From an uncultured Prevotella sp. (GTDB lineage Bacteria > Bacteroidota > Bacteroidia > Bacteroidales > Bacteroidaceae), in the NCBI GenBank assembly GCA_900314195.1, contig OMUH01000054.1, positions 1 through 35,468 of the forward strand: a stretch of DNA of 35,468 bases, given 5' to 3'. Positions 7,796 to 16,220 of the stretch are shown piece after piece. A program made the position numbers and the translations under genes. A model generated the notes under the pieces. It was not told the origin of the DNA, did no database searches, and worked only from the letters and a program-made list of their open reading frames with translations. Numbering within the stretch: position 1 is the first letter of the stretch; the number at the start of each line of letters is the position of its first letter.

Positions 7796-9526
7796 TTACT
7801 TTTCCTCTTCCTCCTCCGGCTCAACAGCTCGGAAATCAACAAGGTCGTCAGCATTGAAAGCCTCAACGTATGCGGCCTTGCCGATAACCTCTTCCTCTGC
7901 CATGCGCACATATACATTAGCACTCTTGGCGAACAGCTCCGGAGCAGCCGACGCATCGCCGATGATGAGCAGGCTCATGACAATGTCTGCCGTCATATCA
8001 TAAAGTCTGCGTGCGAGGAAGTCATGAACATCCTGGTTGCCGGCAGCCTTTACCTTTTCTACAGCCTTTTCAAGCATCGGCACGAGCTTCTCCACACGCT
8101 CCTTCAGCGGCTTCATATCATCAGAGGCCTCTTTCTGAAGCAGTTCATTTATAATCTCAAGATAAGTGCCATTGGTAACATATCTGATGGCAGCCACAAC
8201 CTGCAGCTGCGTTGTGCCCTCGTAGATAGAGAAGATACGTGCATCGCGGTACAATCTCTGAGCCTTATATTCCATGATGAAGCCGGAACCGCCGTGAACA
8301 GAAATAGCGTCGTAGGCGTTCTGGTTGGCATATTCTGAGTTCATACCCTTGGCAAGCGGCGTGAAGGCATCGGCAAGACGAGAGAAGCGCTTCTGCTCCT
8401 TGCGCTCATCCGGCGTAAGCTTACGGTCGCGTGCAATATCCTCAAGGCTCTTGCTGATGTCAACGAAACGGGCAGTCTGATAAAGCAGCGAACGACCTGC
8501 ATCGAGCTTTGCCTTCATGCGTGACAGCATGTCATAAACAGCCGGGAAGGTGATAATCTTCTTTCCGAACTGCTGACGCTCCTTGGCGTAAGCAAGAGCC
8601 ACGTTGTAAGCCTCCTGCTCAACACCGACTGATTGTGCCGCAATGCCGAGGCGGGCGCCGTTCATCAGTGCCATGACATACTTGATCAGTCCGAGACGCG
8701 TGCTTCCGCACAGTTCTGCCTTGGCATTCTTGAACACCAGCTCACATGTAGGAGAGCCGTGGATACCAAGCTTATTCTCAATGTGTCGCACTGTGACACC
8801 ACCGTTCTTTTTGTCATATATGAACATAGACAGTCCGCGGCCATCATGAGTGCCTTCCTCAGAACGTGCCAGCACGAGATGTATGTCAGAATCGCCGTTA
8901 GTGATAAAACGCTTCACACCGTTCAGCCGCCATGTACCGTCAGCATCCTGCGAAGCCTTCAGCATGACGCGCTGCAGGTCAGAGCCGGCATCAGGCTCAG
9001 TGAGGTCCATTGACATGCTCTCGCCGTTGCAGACACGAGGAATATACTTCTGGCGCTGCTCCTCAGAGCCAAACTCATAAAGCGTGTCTATGCAGCTCTG
9101 CAATGACCATACATTCTGGAAGCCGGCATCAGCAGCAGATATAATCTCACTTGCCATTGAGAACACCGTGTTCGGAATGTTCAGTCCGCCGTAGCGGCGC
9201 GGCATGGAGATGCCGTGAAGTCCGGCCTTGCGGGTAGCATCAAGGTTCTCGTATGTCTTGCTGGCATACTTCATACGTCCGTCAACAAGATGCGGGCCTT
9301 CCAGGTCAACGTCTTCTGAGTTCGGCTCAATGATATTGGCAGCCACATCGCCGGTTATTTCAAGCAGATGCTTATAGTTCGCGATAGCGTCCTCGTAATT
9401 AACCGGAGCGTCATCAAACTGGTCTTTCTCAGCGTAGTCGCGTTCTCTGAGGTCAACGACACGCCTCATCTCGGGATTGTTGAGATAGAACTCAATCTCG
9501 GGGTGGTCTGTATAGTAATTTGCCAT
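7796..9526 (-). CDS. Acyl-CoA dehydrogenase family protein
   Basis: Flavoprotein that oxidises acyl-CoA to enoyl-CoA and passes electrons to ETF. It has the alpha-helical N-terminal domain, the FAD-contact stretch (MDLTEPDAGSDL), the ITNG strand and the active-site loop IYEGTTQLQ, whose Glu is the likely catalytic base. At 576 residues it is longer than the usual 380. The extra length is an N-terminal extension of about 70 residues and a C-terminal helical domain with an acidic end, as in the ACAD10/AidB-like large forms. The start at 9526 leaves 4 bases after etfA; a longer frame (9583) overlaps etfA and adds no conserved sequence. The substrate is unknown. Confidence 0.93.
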   Translation of the reverse strand: MANYYTDHPEIEFYLNNPEMRRVVDLRERDYAEKDQFDDAPVNYEDAIANYKHLLEITGDVAANIIEPNSEDVDLEGPHLVDGRMKYASKTYENLDATRKAGLHGISMPRRYGGLNIPNTVFSMASEIISAADAGFQNVWSLQSCIDTLYEFGSEEQRQKYIPRVCNGESMSMDLTEPDAGSDLQRVMLKASQDADGTWRLNGVKRFITNGDSDIHLVLARSEEGTHDGRGLSMFIYDKKNGGVTVRHIENKLGIHGSPTCELVFKNAKAELCGSTRLGLIKYVMALMNGARLGIAAQSVGVEQEAYNVALAYAKERQQFGKKIITFPAVYDMLSRMKAKLDAGRSLLYQTARFVDISKSLEDIARDRKLTPDERKEQKRFSRLADAFTPLAKGMNSEYANQNAYDAISVHGGSGFIMEYKAQRLYRDARIFSIYEGTTQLQVVAAIRYVTNGTYLEIINELLQKEASDDMKPLKERVEKLVPMLEKAVEKVKAAGNQDVHDFLARRLYDMTADIVMSLLIIGDASAAPELFAKSANVYVRMAEEEVIGKAAYVEAFNADDLVDFRAVEPEEEEEK

Positions 9527-9530
9527 GGCT

Positions 9531-10553
9531 TTATTTACTGTTCTTCTTATAGTATTTAATGAGTTTCGGCACGACCTCTTCAACGGTACCGTTGATTACA
9601 TAGTCGGCAATCTTGTTGATAGGTGCATCAGGATCAGAGTTTACCGAAATGATTATACCGGCATCCTGCATACCTGCTATATGCTGTATCTGTCCTGATA
9701 TGCCACAGGCGATGTACACTTTCGGATGAACCGTAACACCGGTCTGTCCTATCTGCCTGTCATGGTCAACCCATCCGGCATCAACGGCGGCACGGCTTGC
9801 GCCGACCTCACCGTGCAGTTCCTTTGCAAGCTCGAAAAGCATGTCAAAGCCTTCCTTGGAGCCCATTCCGTAGCCGCCGGCCACAACGATTGGCGCACCC
9901 TTGAGGTTGTTGCGCGCAGCCTCTACATGGCGGTCAATGACCTGCACAGCATACGACTCCGGAGACACATATTCTTTCACATCAGGATAGCTGACCTCAC
10001 CTTTGGCCTTTCCTTCATAGAAAGCCTTCTGCATTACGCCTGAGCGCACGGTAGCCATCTGCGGACGGTGTTCCGGATTTACAATAGTAGCCACGATGTT
10101 TCCGCCAAAGGCAGGACGAATGGCATGCAGCATTTTCTCATAGTGCTTTCCCGACTTGCGGTCGTCATAATCACCAATCTCAAGCTGCGTGCAGTCTGCC
10201 GTCAGACCGGATGTCAAGGCTGCCGACACGCGCGGACCAAGGTCACGGCCTATTACCGTTGCACCCATGAGCGCAATCTGCGGCTGCTGTTCCTTGAACA
10301 GCTTCACCACGATGTCTGTGTGCGGTGCCGACGTATACGGGAACAGCCCTTCACCGTCAAAGACATACAGCTTGTCAACGCCGTAAGGCAGAATCTGCTC
10401 TTCAACCTTGCCCTTAATGCCTGTTCCGGCAACAACGGCCTCCAGGTCTACGCCCAGCTCATTGGCCAATTTGCGACCTTTGGTAAGAAGTTCCTGCGAC
10501 ACTTCCTGAACGTCAGTGCCTTCAACTTCACAATATACAAATACGTTGTTCAT
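9531..10553 (-). CDS. etfA: Electron transfer flavoprotein subunit alpha
   Basis: FAD-binding alpha subunit of the ETF heterodimer. The C-terminal FAD domain is clear, from the VVAGGYGMGSKEGF stretch through the VDAGWVDHDRQIGQTG segment to the SVNSDPDAPI motif. The length is 340 residues, normal for Bacteroidetes. It lies 12 bases after etfB and 4 bases before the acyl-CoA dehydrogenase gene, so the three form one transcription unit and very likely one electron-transfer system. Such pairs either feed electrons from acyl-CoA oxidation to the quinone pool or bifurcate. No membrane ETF:quinone oxidoreductase is encoded here, so the electron partner is open. Confidence 0.95.
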   Translation of the reverse strand: MNNVFVYCEVEGTDVQEVSQELLTKGRKLANELGVDLEAVVAGTGIKGKVEEQILPYGVDKLYVFDGEGLFPYTSAPHTDIVVKLFKEQQPQIALMGATVIGRDLGPRVSAALTSGLTADCTQLEIGDYDDRKSGKHYEKMLHAIRPAFGGNIVATIVNPEHRPQMATVRSGVMQKAFYEGKAKGEVSYPDVKEYVSPESYAVQVIDRHVEAARNNLKGAPIVVAGGYGMGSKEGFDMLFELAKELHGEVGASRAAVDAGWVDHDRQIGQTGVTVHPKVYIACGISGQIQHIAGMQDAGIIISVNSDPDAPINKIADYVINGTVEEVVPKLIKYYKKNSK

Positions 10554-10565
10554 ATCTATCTAAAA

Positions 10566-11447
10566 TCAGCCAATAATGTTTTTGTCTAACAATTCCTTCA
10601 CAAGTCCTTCAACATCTTCGTCAGACGATGTGAGTGTTTTGCTTTCCTTAGCCTGGAACACAATGCTCTTCACCGCGCTTACCTTAGTAGGCGAGCCGGC
10701 CAGTCCGCACTGGTTGTAATCAGCGCCGCAATCAGCAATGCTCCACTGTCCGAGCGTCAGATACGGACGTTTCTCATAGAGCTCTGCCCATGGCTCATCG
10801 CCTTTGCGTTCCATAGGACATGTGGCATATTTGTATTTCATTACCAGCTTGGCGTTGCACGGACGTGCCTGAGCAGCAGAGCCGTTCACGGTGATTACCA
10901 CCGGCAGCGGTGCCACTACAGTCTCCACACCACCGTCGATGTGGCGGCGGATGACAGCCTTGCCGTCAGCGATGCTCATCACCTCCTCGGCGTATGTAAC
11001 CTGGTTCAGTCCGAGCTTCTGTGCCACCTGCGGACCAACCTGTGCGGTATCACCGTCAATGGCCTGACGACCGCCGATGACAATGTCAACATGGCCTGTC
11101 TCCTTGTCTATTTTCTCAATAGCCTTTGCAAGGAAGTATGACGTAGCCAACGTATCGGCACCTGCGCTCTTACGGTCAGTAAGAAGGTATCCGTCATCAG
11201 CGCCGCGATATAATCCCTGGCGTATGATCTCACCTGCACGCGGTGGACCCATTGTAAGCATTGTCACTGTTGAGCCGGGGTTCTGCTCTTTTATGCGCAG
11301 AGCCTGCTCCAAAGCGTTAAGGTCTTCAGGATTGAAGATGGCAGGAAGGGCCGCACGGTTCACGGTGCCCTCAGGCGTCATGGCGTCCTTTCCTACATTA
11401 CGGGTGTCAGGTACTTGCTTTGCAAGTACGACGATTCTCAACTTCAT
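10566..11447 (-). CDS. etfB: Electron transfer flavoprotein subunit beta
   Basis: Beta subunit of ETF, first gene of the operon. The N-terminus (IVVLAKQVPDTRNVG) and the stretch GGRQAIDGDTAQVGPQVA, which contacts the nucleotide, are characteristic. The length is 293 residues, slightly longer than the 260 of mitochondrial-type ETF beta and typical of the anaerobic group, where the site can hold AMP or a second FAD. Which cofactor is bound cannot be decided by eye. A good promoter lies about 165 bases upstream. Confidence 0.95.
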   Translation of the reverse strand: MKLRIVVLAKQVPDTRNVGKDAMTPEGTVNRAALPAIFNPEDLNALEQALRIKEQNPGSTVTMLTMGPPRAGEIIRQGLYRGADDGYLLTDRKSAGADTLATSYFLAKAIEKIDKETGHVDIVIGGRQAIDGDTAQVGPQVAQKLGLNQVTYAEEVMSIADGKAVIRRHIDGGVETVVAPLPVVITVNGSAAQARPCNAKLVMKYKYATCPMERKGDEPWAELYEKRPYLTLGQWSIADCGADYNQCGLAGSPTKVSAVKSIVFQAKESKTLTSSDEDVEGLVKELLDKNIIG

Positions 11448-11744
11448 ACGAAAATAATATGTTATTATAAATAGTTTGCTTTCTGAGGCAGCAACCGGCC
11501 GTCATGAATGTTCCTGCACATTGGCCGCGGCCGTTCTGTCAGACAAAATAATGTGACACAGACCATAAAGCCGTCAGTCCCACATTATAAAATAATACTC
11601 TATTATAAAAAATACGCCGCAAAAATAATTATTTTTTATCATAACGGCAAATAAAAGGTTGGAAAAGTGACATATAAGCAGTGTGCCTGCAAGCAAGCAG
11701 ACCATAAGTTTGCACAAATATGCCAATTTGAGCAAAGAAAAAAA
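11448..11744. other. Intergenic region between cls and etfB
   Basis: Just under 300 bases. It carries the etfB promoter (11620-11651), an 8-bp inverted repeat ATAATGTG / CACATTAT (11548-11555, 11581-11588) in the transcribed leader, and the palindrome GGCCGCGGCC near 11523-11532. The leader is therefore potentially structured. No terminator for cls is obvious. Confidence 0.55.
11620..11651 (-). promoter_or_regulatory. Promoter of the etfB-etfA-acyl-CoA dehydrogenase operon
   Basis: On the minus strand TTTG (11648-11651) is followed after 20 bases by TATTTTTG (11620-11627). Both boxes and the spacing fit the Bacteroidetes consensus TTTG-N19-21-TAnnTTTG. Transcription would begin near 11613, giving a leader of about 165 nt. 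Confidence 0.6.
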
Positions 11745-13175
11745 TCACAGCAGCGGCGAGAACAATCTTATGATGCTCTGCCACAGCCTGCGGGTGAAAG
11801 GCTGGCGTCGTGAGCGTGACAGAACCTTTGTTGTCAGCAGCACGCACTGGGTCTGGTCATGCAGGAAAACATTCTTTATTCTTTCTGCCACCTGACGGTC
11901 ATAGAAGAAGGCATTAGCCTCAAAGTTATGTTCAAAGCTTCTGAAATCAATGTTAGTCGAACCGCACGTGGACACCATGTCATCACAGACCATCAGCTTG
12001 CTGTGGTTGAAACCGCCCTTGTACATATAAACTTTCACTCCGGCCCCGGCGGCTTCGCGCAGATAGCTTTTCGATGCTGTGTCGATGAGCCATGAATCGC
12101 CTTTCAGCGGCGTCATCAGCCTTACGTCAACGCCGGCAAGCGCAGCCGTGCGCATTGCGAAGAGCACCTGCTCTGTAGGAAGAAAATACGGGGTTTCCAT
12201 ATATACATAGCTGCGGGCCTGCAACAAAACCTTCACATATCCCTGCATGATGTTTGGATATGCCGATACAGGACCTGACGTGACCACCTGCAGCAGGCAG
12301 TCGTTGTCGTCAACCTCATCAAGTGCCGGATAGTATCTGCGGTTGGCGATGAGCGTTCGGTCACAGAAATACCAGTCAACGAGGAATGCTCTTTGCAGTG
12401 CATACACGCCGCGGCCGGAAATCTTCATGTGGGTATCGCGCCACGGCTGCGTGCCTGTACCCTTGACATATCTCAGAGCGAAGTTCATGCCGCCGATAAA
12501 ACCGGTGCGCCCGTCAATGACGCACACCTTCCGGTGATTGCGGTAGTTGGCCTTCGACGTGAACGCCGGAAACTTAACCGGCATAAAGGCATGCACATCG
12601 ATGCCGGCATCGCGCATTCTCTCGAAGAAGCTGTCGTGCACCTTCCACGACCCCACATCGTCATAGATGACCCTTACCTCCACACCGTGCAGCGACCGTT
12701 CTATCAGCGCATCGGCAATAAGGTTGCCGAGGGCATCGTCCTCAAAGATAAACGTGTCTATATGTATATGGTCGTTAGCCAAAGCTATCTCATGGAGCAA
12801 TGCCGGAAAGAACTCATACCCCGACGTGTATATCTCTACCGTGTTGCCCTTGAACGGCAGGGCCATGTCCTGGTTGGCAAACAGCCGTGCCAGCGGCACG
12901 TACATATCGGGTATGGCCAGTCCTTTCTGTTCGGCAAACTCAAGCATGGACCGTTTTGTCAGCTGATCCATTGAACGCTTGCTCATCAGATGCTGCCGGC
13001 GGATGTTCTGGCCGAAAAAGATATACAGCAATATGCCTACCACCGGCATGAACCACAGCACGAGCAGCCAGCCGAGAGTCTTCTCGGGCTGGCGGTCATC
13101 CATGATCACTGCCACCATAGTGGTAATGATAACCACCATATAAACAGCAAGAACAAGCCAGTGAAGATATATCAT
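11745..13175 (-). CDS. cls: Cardiolipin synthase
   Basis: Phospholipase-D superfamily enzyme of the inner membrane that joins two phosphatidylglycerol molecules to make cardiolipin. The N-terminus has two membrane segments (about residues 3-25 and 35-55). Two HKD motifs are intact: His214, Lys216 and Asp221, then His391, Lys393 and Asp398, each followed by the usual GG/GS-x-N pattern. The length of 476 residues matches ClsA-type enzymes. It starts 49 bases after queE in a row of minus-strand genes and may be read from the same transcript. Confidence 0.95.
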   Translation of the reverse strand: MIYLHWLVLAVYMVVIITTMVAVIMDDRQPEKTLGWLLVLWFMPVVGILLYIFFGQNIRRQHLMSKRSMDQLTKRSMLEFAEQKGLAIPDMYVPLARLFANQDMALPFKGNTVEIYTSGYEFFPALLHEIALANDHIHIDTFIFEDDALGNLIADALIERSLHGVEVRVIYDDVGSWKVHDSFFERMRDAGIDVHAFMPVKFPAFTSKANYRNHRKVCVIDGRTGFIGGMNFALRYVKGTGTQPWRDTHMKISGRGVYALQRAFLVDWYFCDRTLIANRRYYPALDEVDDNDCLLQVVTSGPVSAYPNIMQGYVKVLLQARSYVYMETPYFLPTEQVLFAMRTAALAGVDVRLMTPLKGDSWLIDTASKSYLREAAGAGVKVYMYKGGFNHSKLMVCDDMVSTCGSTNIDFRSFEHNFEANAFFYDRQVAERIKNVFLHDQTQCVLLTTKVLSRSRRQPFTRRLWQSIIRLFSPLL

Positions 13176-13224
13176 TATTTATTGAATTGATTTTTTCCGG
13201 CATTACACAGTGCAGCTTGTGCAT

Positions 13225-13824
13225 CTACTTAAAGCCAACGAGCTTATGCGTCTGCAGGCTGAGCCTCCATTTCGGATGTCGCTTGATGTATTCCGTGCAT
13301 TCTGCCGCGATGCGCATGTTATCCCCGGCATTGCCGGTGTCAAGAGGCTGAAGATAATAATAGCTTGCCTTGATGCCATAGTCATCTATATTCCCGCTGC
13401 CGCTGAACAGGCACTTCAGCTCATCGCACCTTCTGACGGCCGGTCTTGTCTTCGGCGACACCGTCAGCCAGTCGATGCCGTCAGGCGGCGGCAGCGTGCC
13501 GTTGCTTTCCATGGCAACCTCAAGGCCGAGAGAATGCAGTTTACTGATAAGCTCTGCATCGGCTTGCAGCGACGGCTCACCTCCCGTCAGCACACAAAGC
13601 AAGCGCTGCCCGGCGGACGGCAATGAGACATTACTGTGCAAGGCCTCTTTTTGCAAGGCCTCGCAGATGTCAACAGCTGTCATCTCTCTGAACGTGCTGA
13701 AATCGGTATCACAGAACGAACATTTCAGATTGCAGCCGCTGAAACGGACAAAGAGGGCAGCACGTCCACTGTTACGTCCCTCGCCCTGCAGACTGTAAAA
13801 TATGTCATTTACGCGGTAGCTCAT
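13225..13824 (-). CDS. queE: 7-carboxy-7-deazaguanine synthase
   Basis: Radical SAM enzyme that contracts 6-carboxytetrahydropterin to 7-carboxy-7-deazaguanine on the path to queuosine. The N-terminal YSLQGEG stretch is typical, followed by the cluster-binding motif C-x3-C-x2-C (Cys31, Cys35, Cys38) and the GGEP motif. The C-terminus (RLSLQTHKL) is also family-typical. The length is 199 residues, in the compact range. Its start overlaps the queD stop by 4 bases (ATGA), so the two are translationally coupled. queC and queF are not in the window. Confidence 0.95.
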   Translation of the reverse strand: MSYRVNDIFYSLQGEGRNSGRAALFVRFSGCNLKCSFCDTDFSTFREMTAVDICEALQKEALHSNVSLPSAGQRLLCVLTGGEPSLQADAELISKLHSLGLEVAMESNGTLPPPDGIDWLTVSPKTRPAVRRCDELKCLFSGSGNIDDYGIKASYYYLQPLDTGNAGDNMRIAAECTEYIKRHPKWRLSLQTHKLVGFK

Positions 13825-14156
13825 TCCTCAGATGTGTATGTGGCAATATTGTCGCGGCTCTCCTCCACCGTTGCCTTATAGCACGCCGGAACAGTGTCGA
13901 CGATCCACCGGGCTATATTCTCAGCCGTAGGATTGAACGGCAGCACGTCATTAAGGTTCTGATGGTCAAGTGCTCCGTGGACGAGAGCCTTTACGTGTGA
14001 AAAATCAACAACCATCCCGTCAGCGTTCAGCTCGCGCGCCTTGCAGAACACGATGATACGCCAGTTGTGGCCGTGCAGCCGCGAGCATTTGCTCTCGTAT
14101 GACAGAGTAAGGCTGTGAGCTGCCGACACCTCAAATGATTTCTGTATGTAATACAT
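13821..14156 (-). CDS. queD: 6-carboxy-5,6,7,8-tetrahydropterin synthase
   Basis: Converts 7,8-dihydroneopterin triphosphate to 6-carboxytetrahydropterin, the substrate of QueE. Zinc ligands are His14, His28 and His30 (AAH and HGH), the catalytic Cys24 precedes HGHNW, and the conserved DHQNLND, NPTAEN and VEES segments follow. The length is 111 residues, slightly short but with all motifs. It overlaps queE and lies 45 bases after dnaG on the same strand. Confidence 0.95.
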   Translation of the reverse strand: MYYIQKSFEVSAAHSLTLSYESKCSRLHGHNWRIIVFCKARELNADGMVVDFSHVKALVHGALDHQNLNDVLPFNPTAENIARWIVDTVPACYKATVEESRDNIATYTSEE

Positions 14157-14201
14157 TATATATTATATATGAACAATTCTTTTATTTGAATAATTCTTTG
14201 G

Positions 14202-16214
14202 CTATGACATTATTAAATTACTTCCCAACAGCTTGGCAATGCTGTTGCGCAGCTTCGTGAGCTCGGAATATTTCTGCATCATCTTCATAATCTCGTCATT
14301 GTCCTTGCATGTTGATATGCTGCTGTTTATCTGCTGCATGGCGTTGTTAACATATTCCATACGAAGCGTCAGCACAAGCCTCAGCGTATTGTCGCGAAGG
14401 CGCTCCGGCGTCATCTCCACCTGCATGCTCTTTGACAGCTGATAGCGGTCGACGCTGAGTTCAACAGCCAGATGACTGATGCGGATGTCTGCATGATGCA
14501 CGAAATACTGCTCGGCAGCAAATCCCTGTTCCGCCAGATGACTGTTGCAGTCGGCAAGGATGGTATTGAAAAGGTCGTTATGAAACTTCAGTCCGTCGCT
14601 GCCTAGGTCAACGGCTATATACTGTGCCACAGGCAGCGTCACGTCAGCGCCGTCGGTATTCTTTACCGTTATCGGTCTTTCGCCGTAGCGCACTACAATC
14701 TTTATCAGTTCCCATTCCACCTGCTCGTTTGCCGTCATCTGGTGTGCGGCCGGCACGGGCTTGCTCTGCGGCTGTTCCGGCTGCTGTGCGGCAGCCGCAT
14801 TTCCTGCCGGTGCGCCACCGGGCTGCTGCGGAGCCTGTGTGTCACGGGCTGCCGCGGCAGCCTCGCGGTTTGCCTCACGTTCCTGCTCACGCCGGCGCTC
14901 GTCGCGGTTCTCGCGTATCATCTCATTCATCTGCATGAAGAGCGTCTGCTCACCGATGCCGAACAGCCGCGAGCAGTCGTGTATATACGTGTCGCGCAGC
15001 ACATTGTCTGTGACCAGTGAGACGCTTTTCAACACAGAGTTTATGCCTTCCGTGCGCTTCACGGGGTCATTGACGCCGCTGACGAGCAGTTGTGTCTTGA
15101 ACTGGATGAAATCTGTTTCATGCCCGCTGATATAGGCCTGCATCTCATCGGCCGTATGGCTGCGGGCGAACTCATCAGGATCCATGCCGCCCGGCAGGAG
15201 CAGGATGCGCAGGTTCATGCCCTGGACAAGTATCTCGTCTGTACCCTTCAAAGCAGCATGGTGTCCGGCCTCATCGTCATCATATATCAGCGTAATGTTG
15301 TTCGTATAGCGTTTCAGCAGCAGTATCTGCTGCCGTGTGAGTGCCGTGCCCGAGCCTGCCACCACGTTTTCTATACCGCTCTGATGCATGCTTATGACAT
15401 CGGCCTGTCCCTCGACAAGAAACACCTTGTCAGCCTTGTGTATTGCCGTGCGGGCCTGATAAATGCCATAGAGCTCGTTGCCCTTGTGGAAGATCTCGGA
15501 GTCAGGCGAGTTGACGTATTTCTGGCTCACGCCCTTCGTGCGGCTGTCGAGCACGCGCGCAGTAAAGCCCACCACACGTCCGCTGCGGTTCATCCACGGA
15601 AAGACCACACGGCCCGCAAAGCGGTCAATGAGCTGTCCGTGGTCATTGCGGTAGCACAGTCCCGTGGACACGAGGTAGCCGTCATTATAGCCTTTCCGTT
15701 TTGCTTCAGCCGCAAGCCGGAGACGGTCAGCGGGATCAAAGCCAAGATGAAACTTGGCTATCATGTCATCGCGGAAGCCGCGCCCGCGGAAATAGGCCAT
15801 GCCGACAGCCGTACCGTCAGGGTCATTATGAAGAATGTCCTGGAAATATTTCGATGCCCATTCGTTGATGATGAACATCGACTCCCTGTCGTTTTCATGC
15901 CGGCGTTCTTCATCGGTGAGCTGGCGCTCCTCAATCTCTATGTTGTATTTCTTTGCAAGACGGCGCAGTGCCTCCGGATAGCTGATCTGTTCTATCTCCA
16001 TAAGGAAGCCGGCCGCGTTGCCGCCTTTCCCGCACGTGAAACAATGACATATACCGCGCGACGGCGACACATAGAACGACGGCGTACGATCGTCATGAAA
16101 CGGGCACAAGCCCTTATAGCTTGCGCCGGCCTTGCGCAACGACACATAATCGGACACGACGTCGACGATGTCGGCCGTGTCCATTATGCGCTGTACTGTG
16201 AGCTTGTCTATCAT
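14202..16214 (-). CDS. dnaG: DNA primase
   Basis: Makes RNA primers at the replication fork. The N-terminal CHC2 zinc finger uses Cys37, His40, Cys58 and Cys61. The TOPRIM catalytic core has Glu268 (VEGQADV) and the Asp312-314 triplet (YDDDEAG). An Ala/Gln/Pro-rich linker (about residues 436-495) leads into a C-terminal helical domain that should bind DnaB helicase. The length is 670 residues, near normal. Its ATG is 6 bases after the stop of the upstream acetylesterase, which is an unusual partner for dnaG; the ribosome-binding region lies inside the end of that gene. Confidence 0.97.
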   Translation of the reverse strand: MIDKLTVQRIMDTADIVDVVSDYVSLRKAGASYKGLCPFHDDRTPSFYVSPSRGICHCFTCGKGGNAAGFLMEIEQISYPEALRRLAKKYNIEIEERQLTDEERRHENDRESMFIINEWASKYFQDILHNDPDGTAVGMAYFRGRGFRDDMIAKFHLGFDPADRLRLAAEAKRKGYNDGYLVSTGLCYRNDHGQLIDRFAGRVVFPWMNRSGRVVGFTARVLDSRTKGVSQKYVNSPDSEIFHKGNELYGIYQARTAIHKADKVFLVEGQADVISMHQSGIENVVAGSGTALTRQQILLLKRYTNNITLIYDDDEAGHHAALKGTDEILVQGMNLRILLLPGGMDPDEFARSHTADEMQAYISGHETDFIQFKTQLLVSGVNDPVKRTEGINSVLKSVSLVTDNVLRDTYIHDCSRLFGIGEQTLFMQMNEMIRENRDERRREQEREANREAAAAARDTQAPQQPGGAPAGNAAAAQQPEQPQSKPVPAAHQMTANEQVEWELIKIVVRYGERPITVKNTDGADVTLPVAQYIAVDLGSDGLKFHNDLFNTILADCNSHLAEQGFAAEQYFVHHADIRISHLAVELSVDRYQLSKSMQVEMTPERLRDNTLRLVLTLRMEYVNNAMQQINSSISTCKDNDEIMKMMQKYSELTKLRNSIAKLLGSNLIMS

Positions 16215-16220
16215 AGGCCC

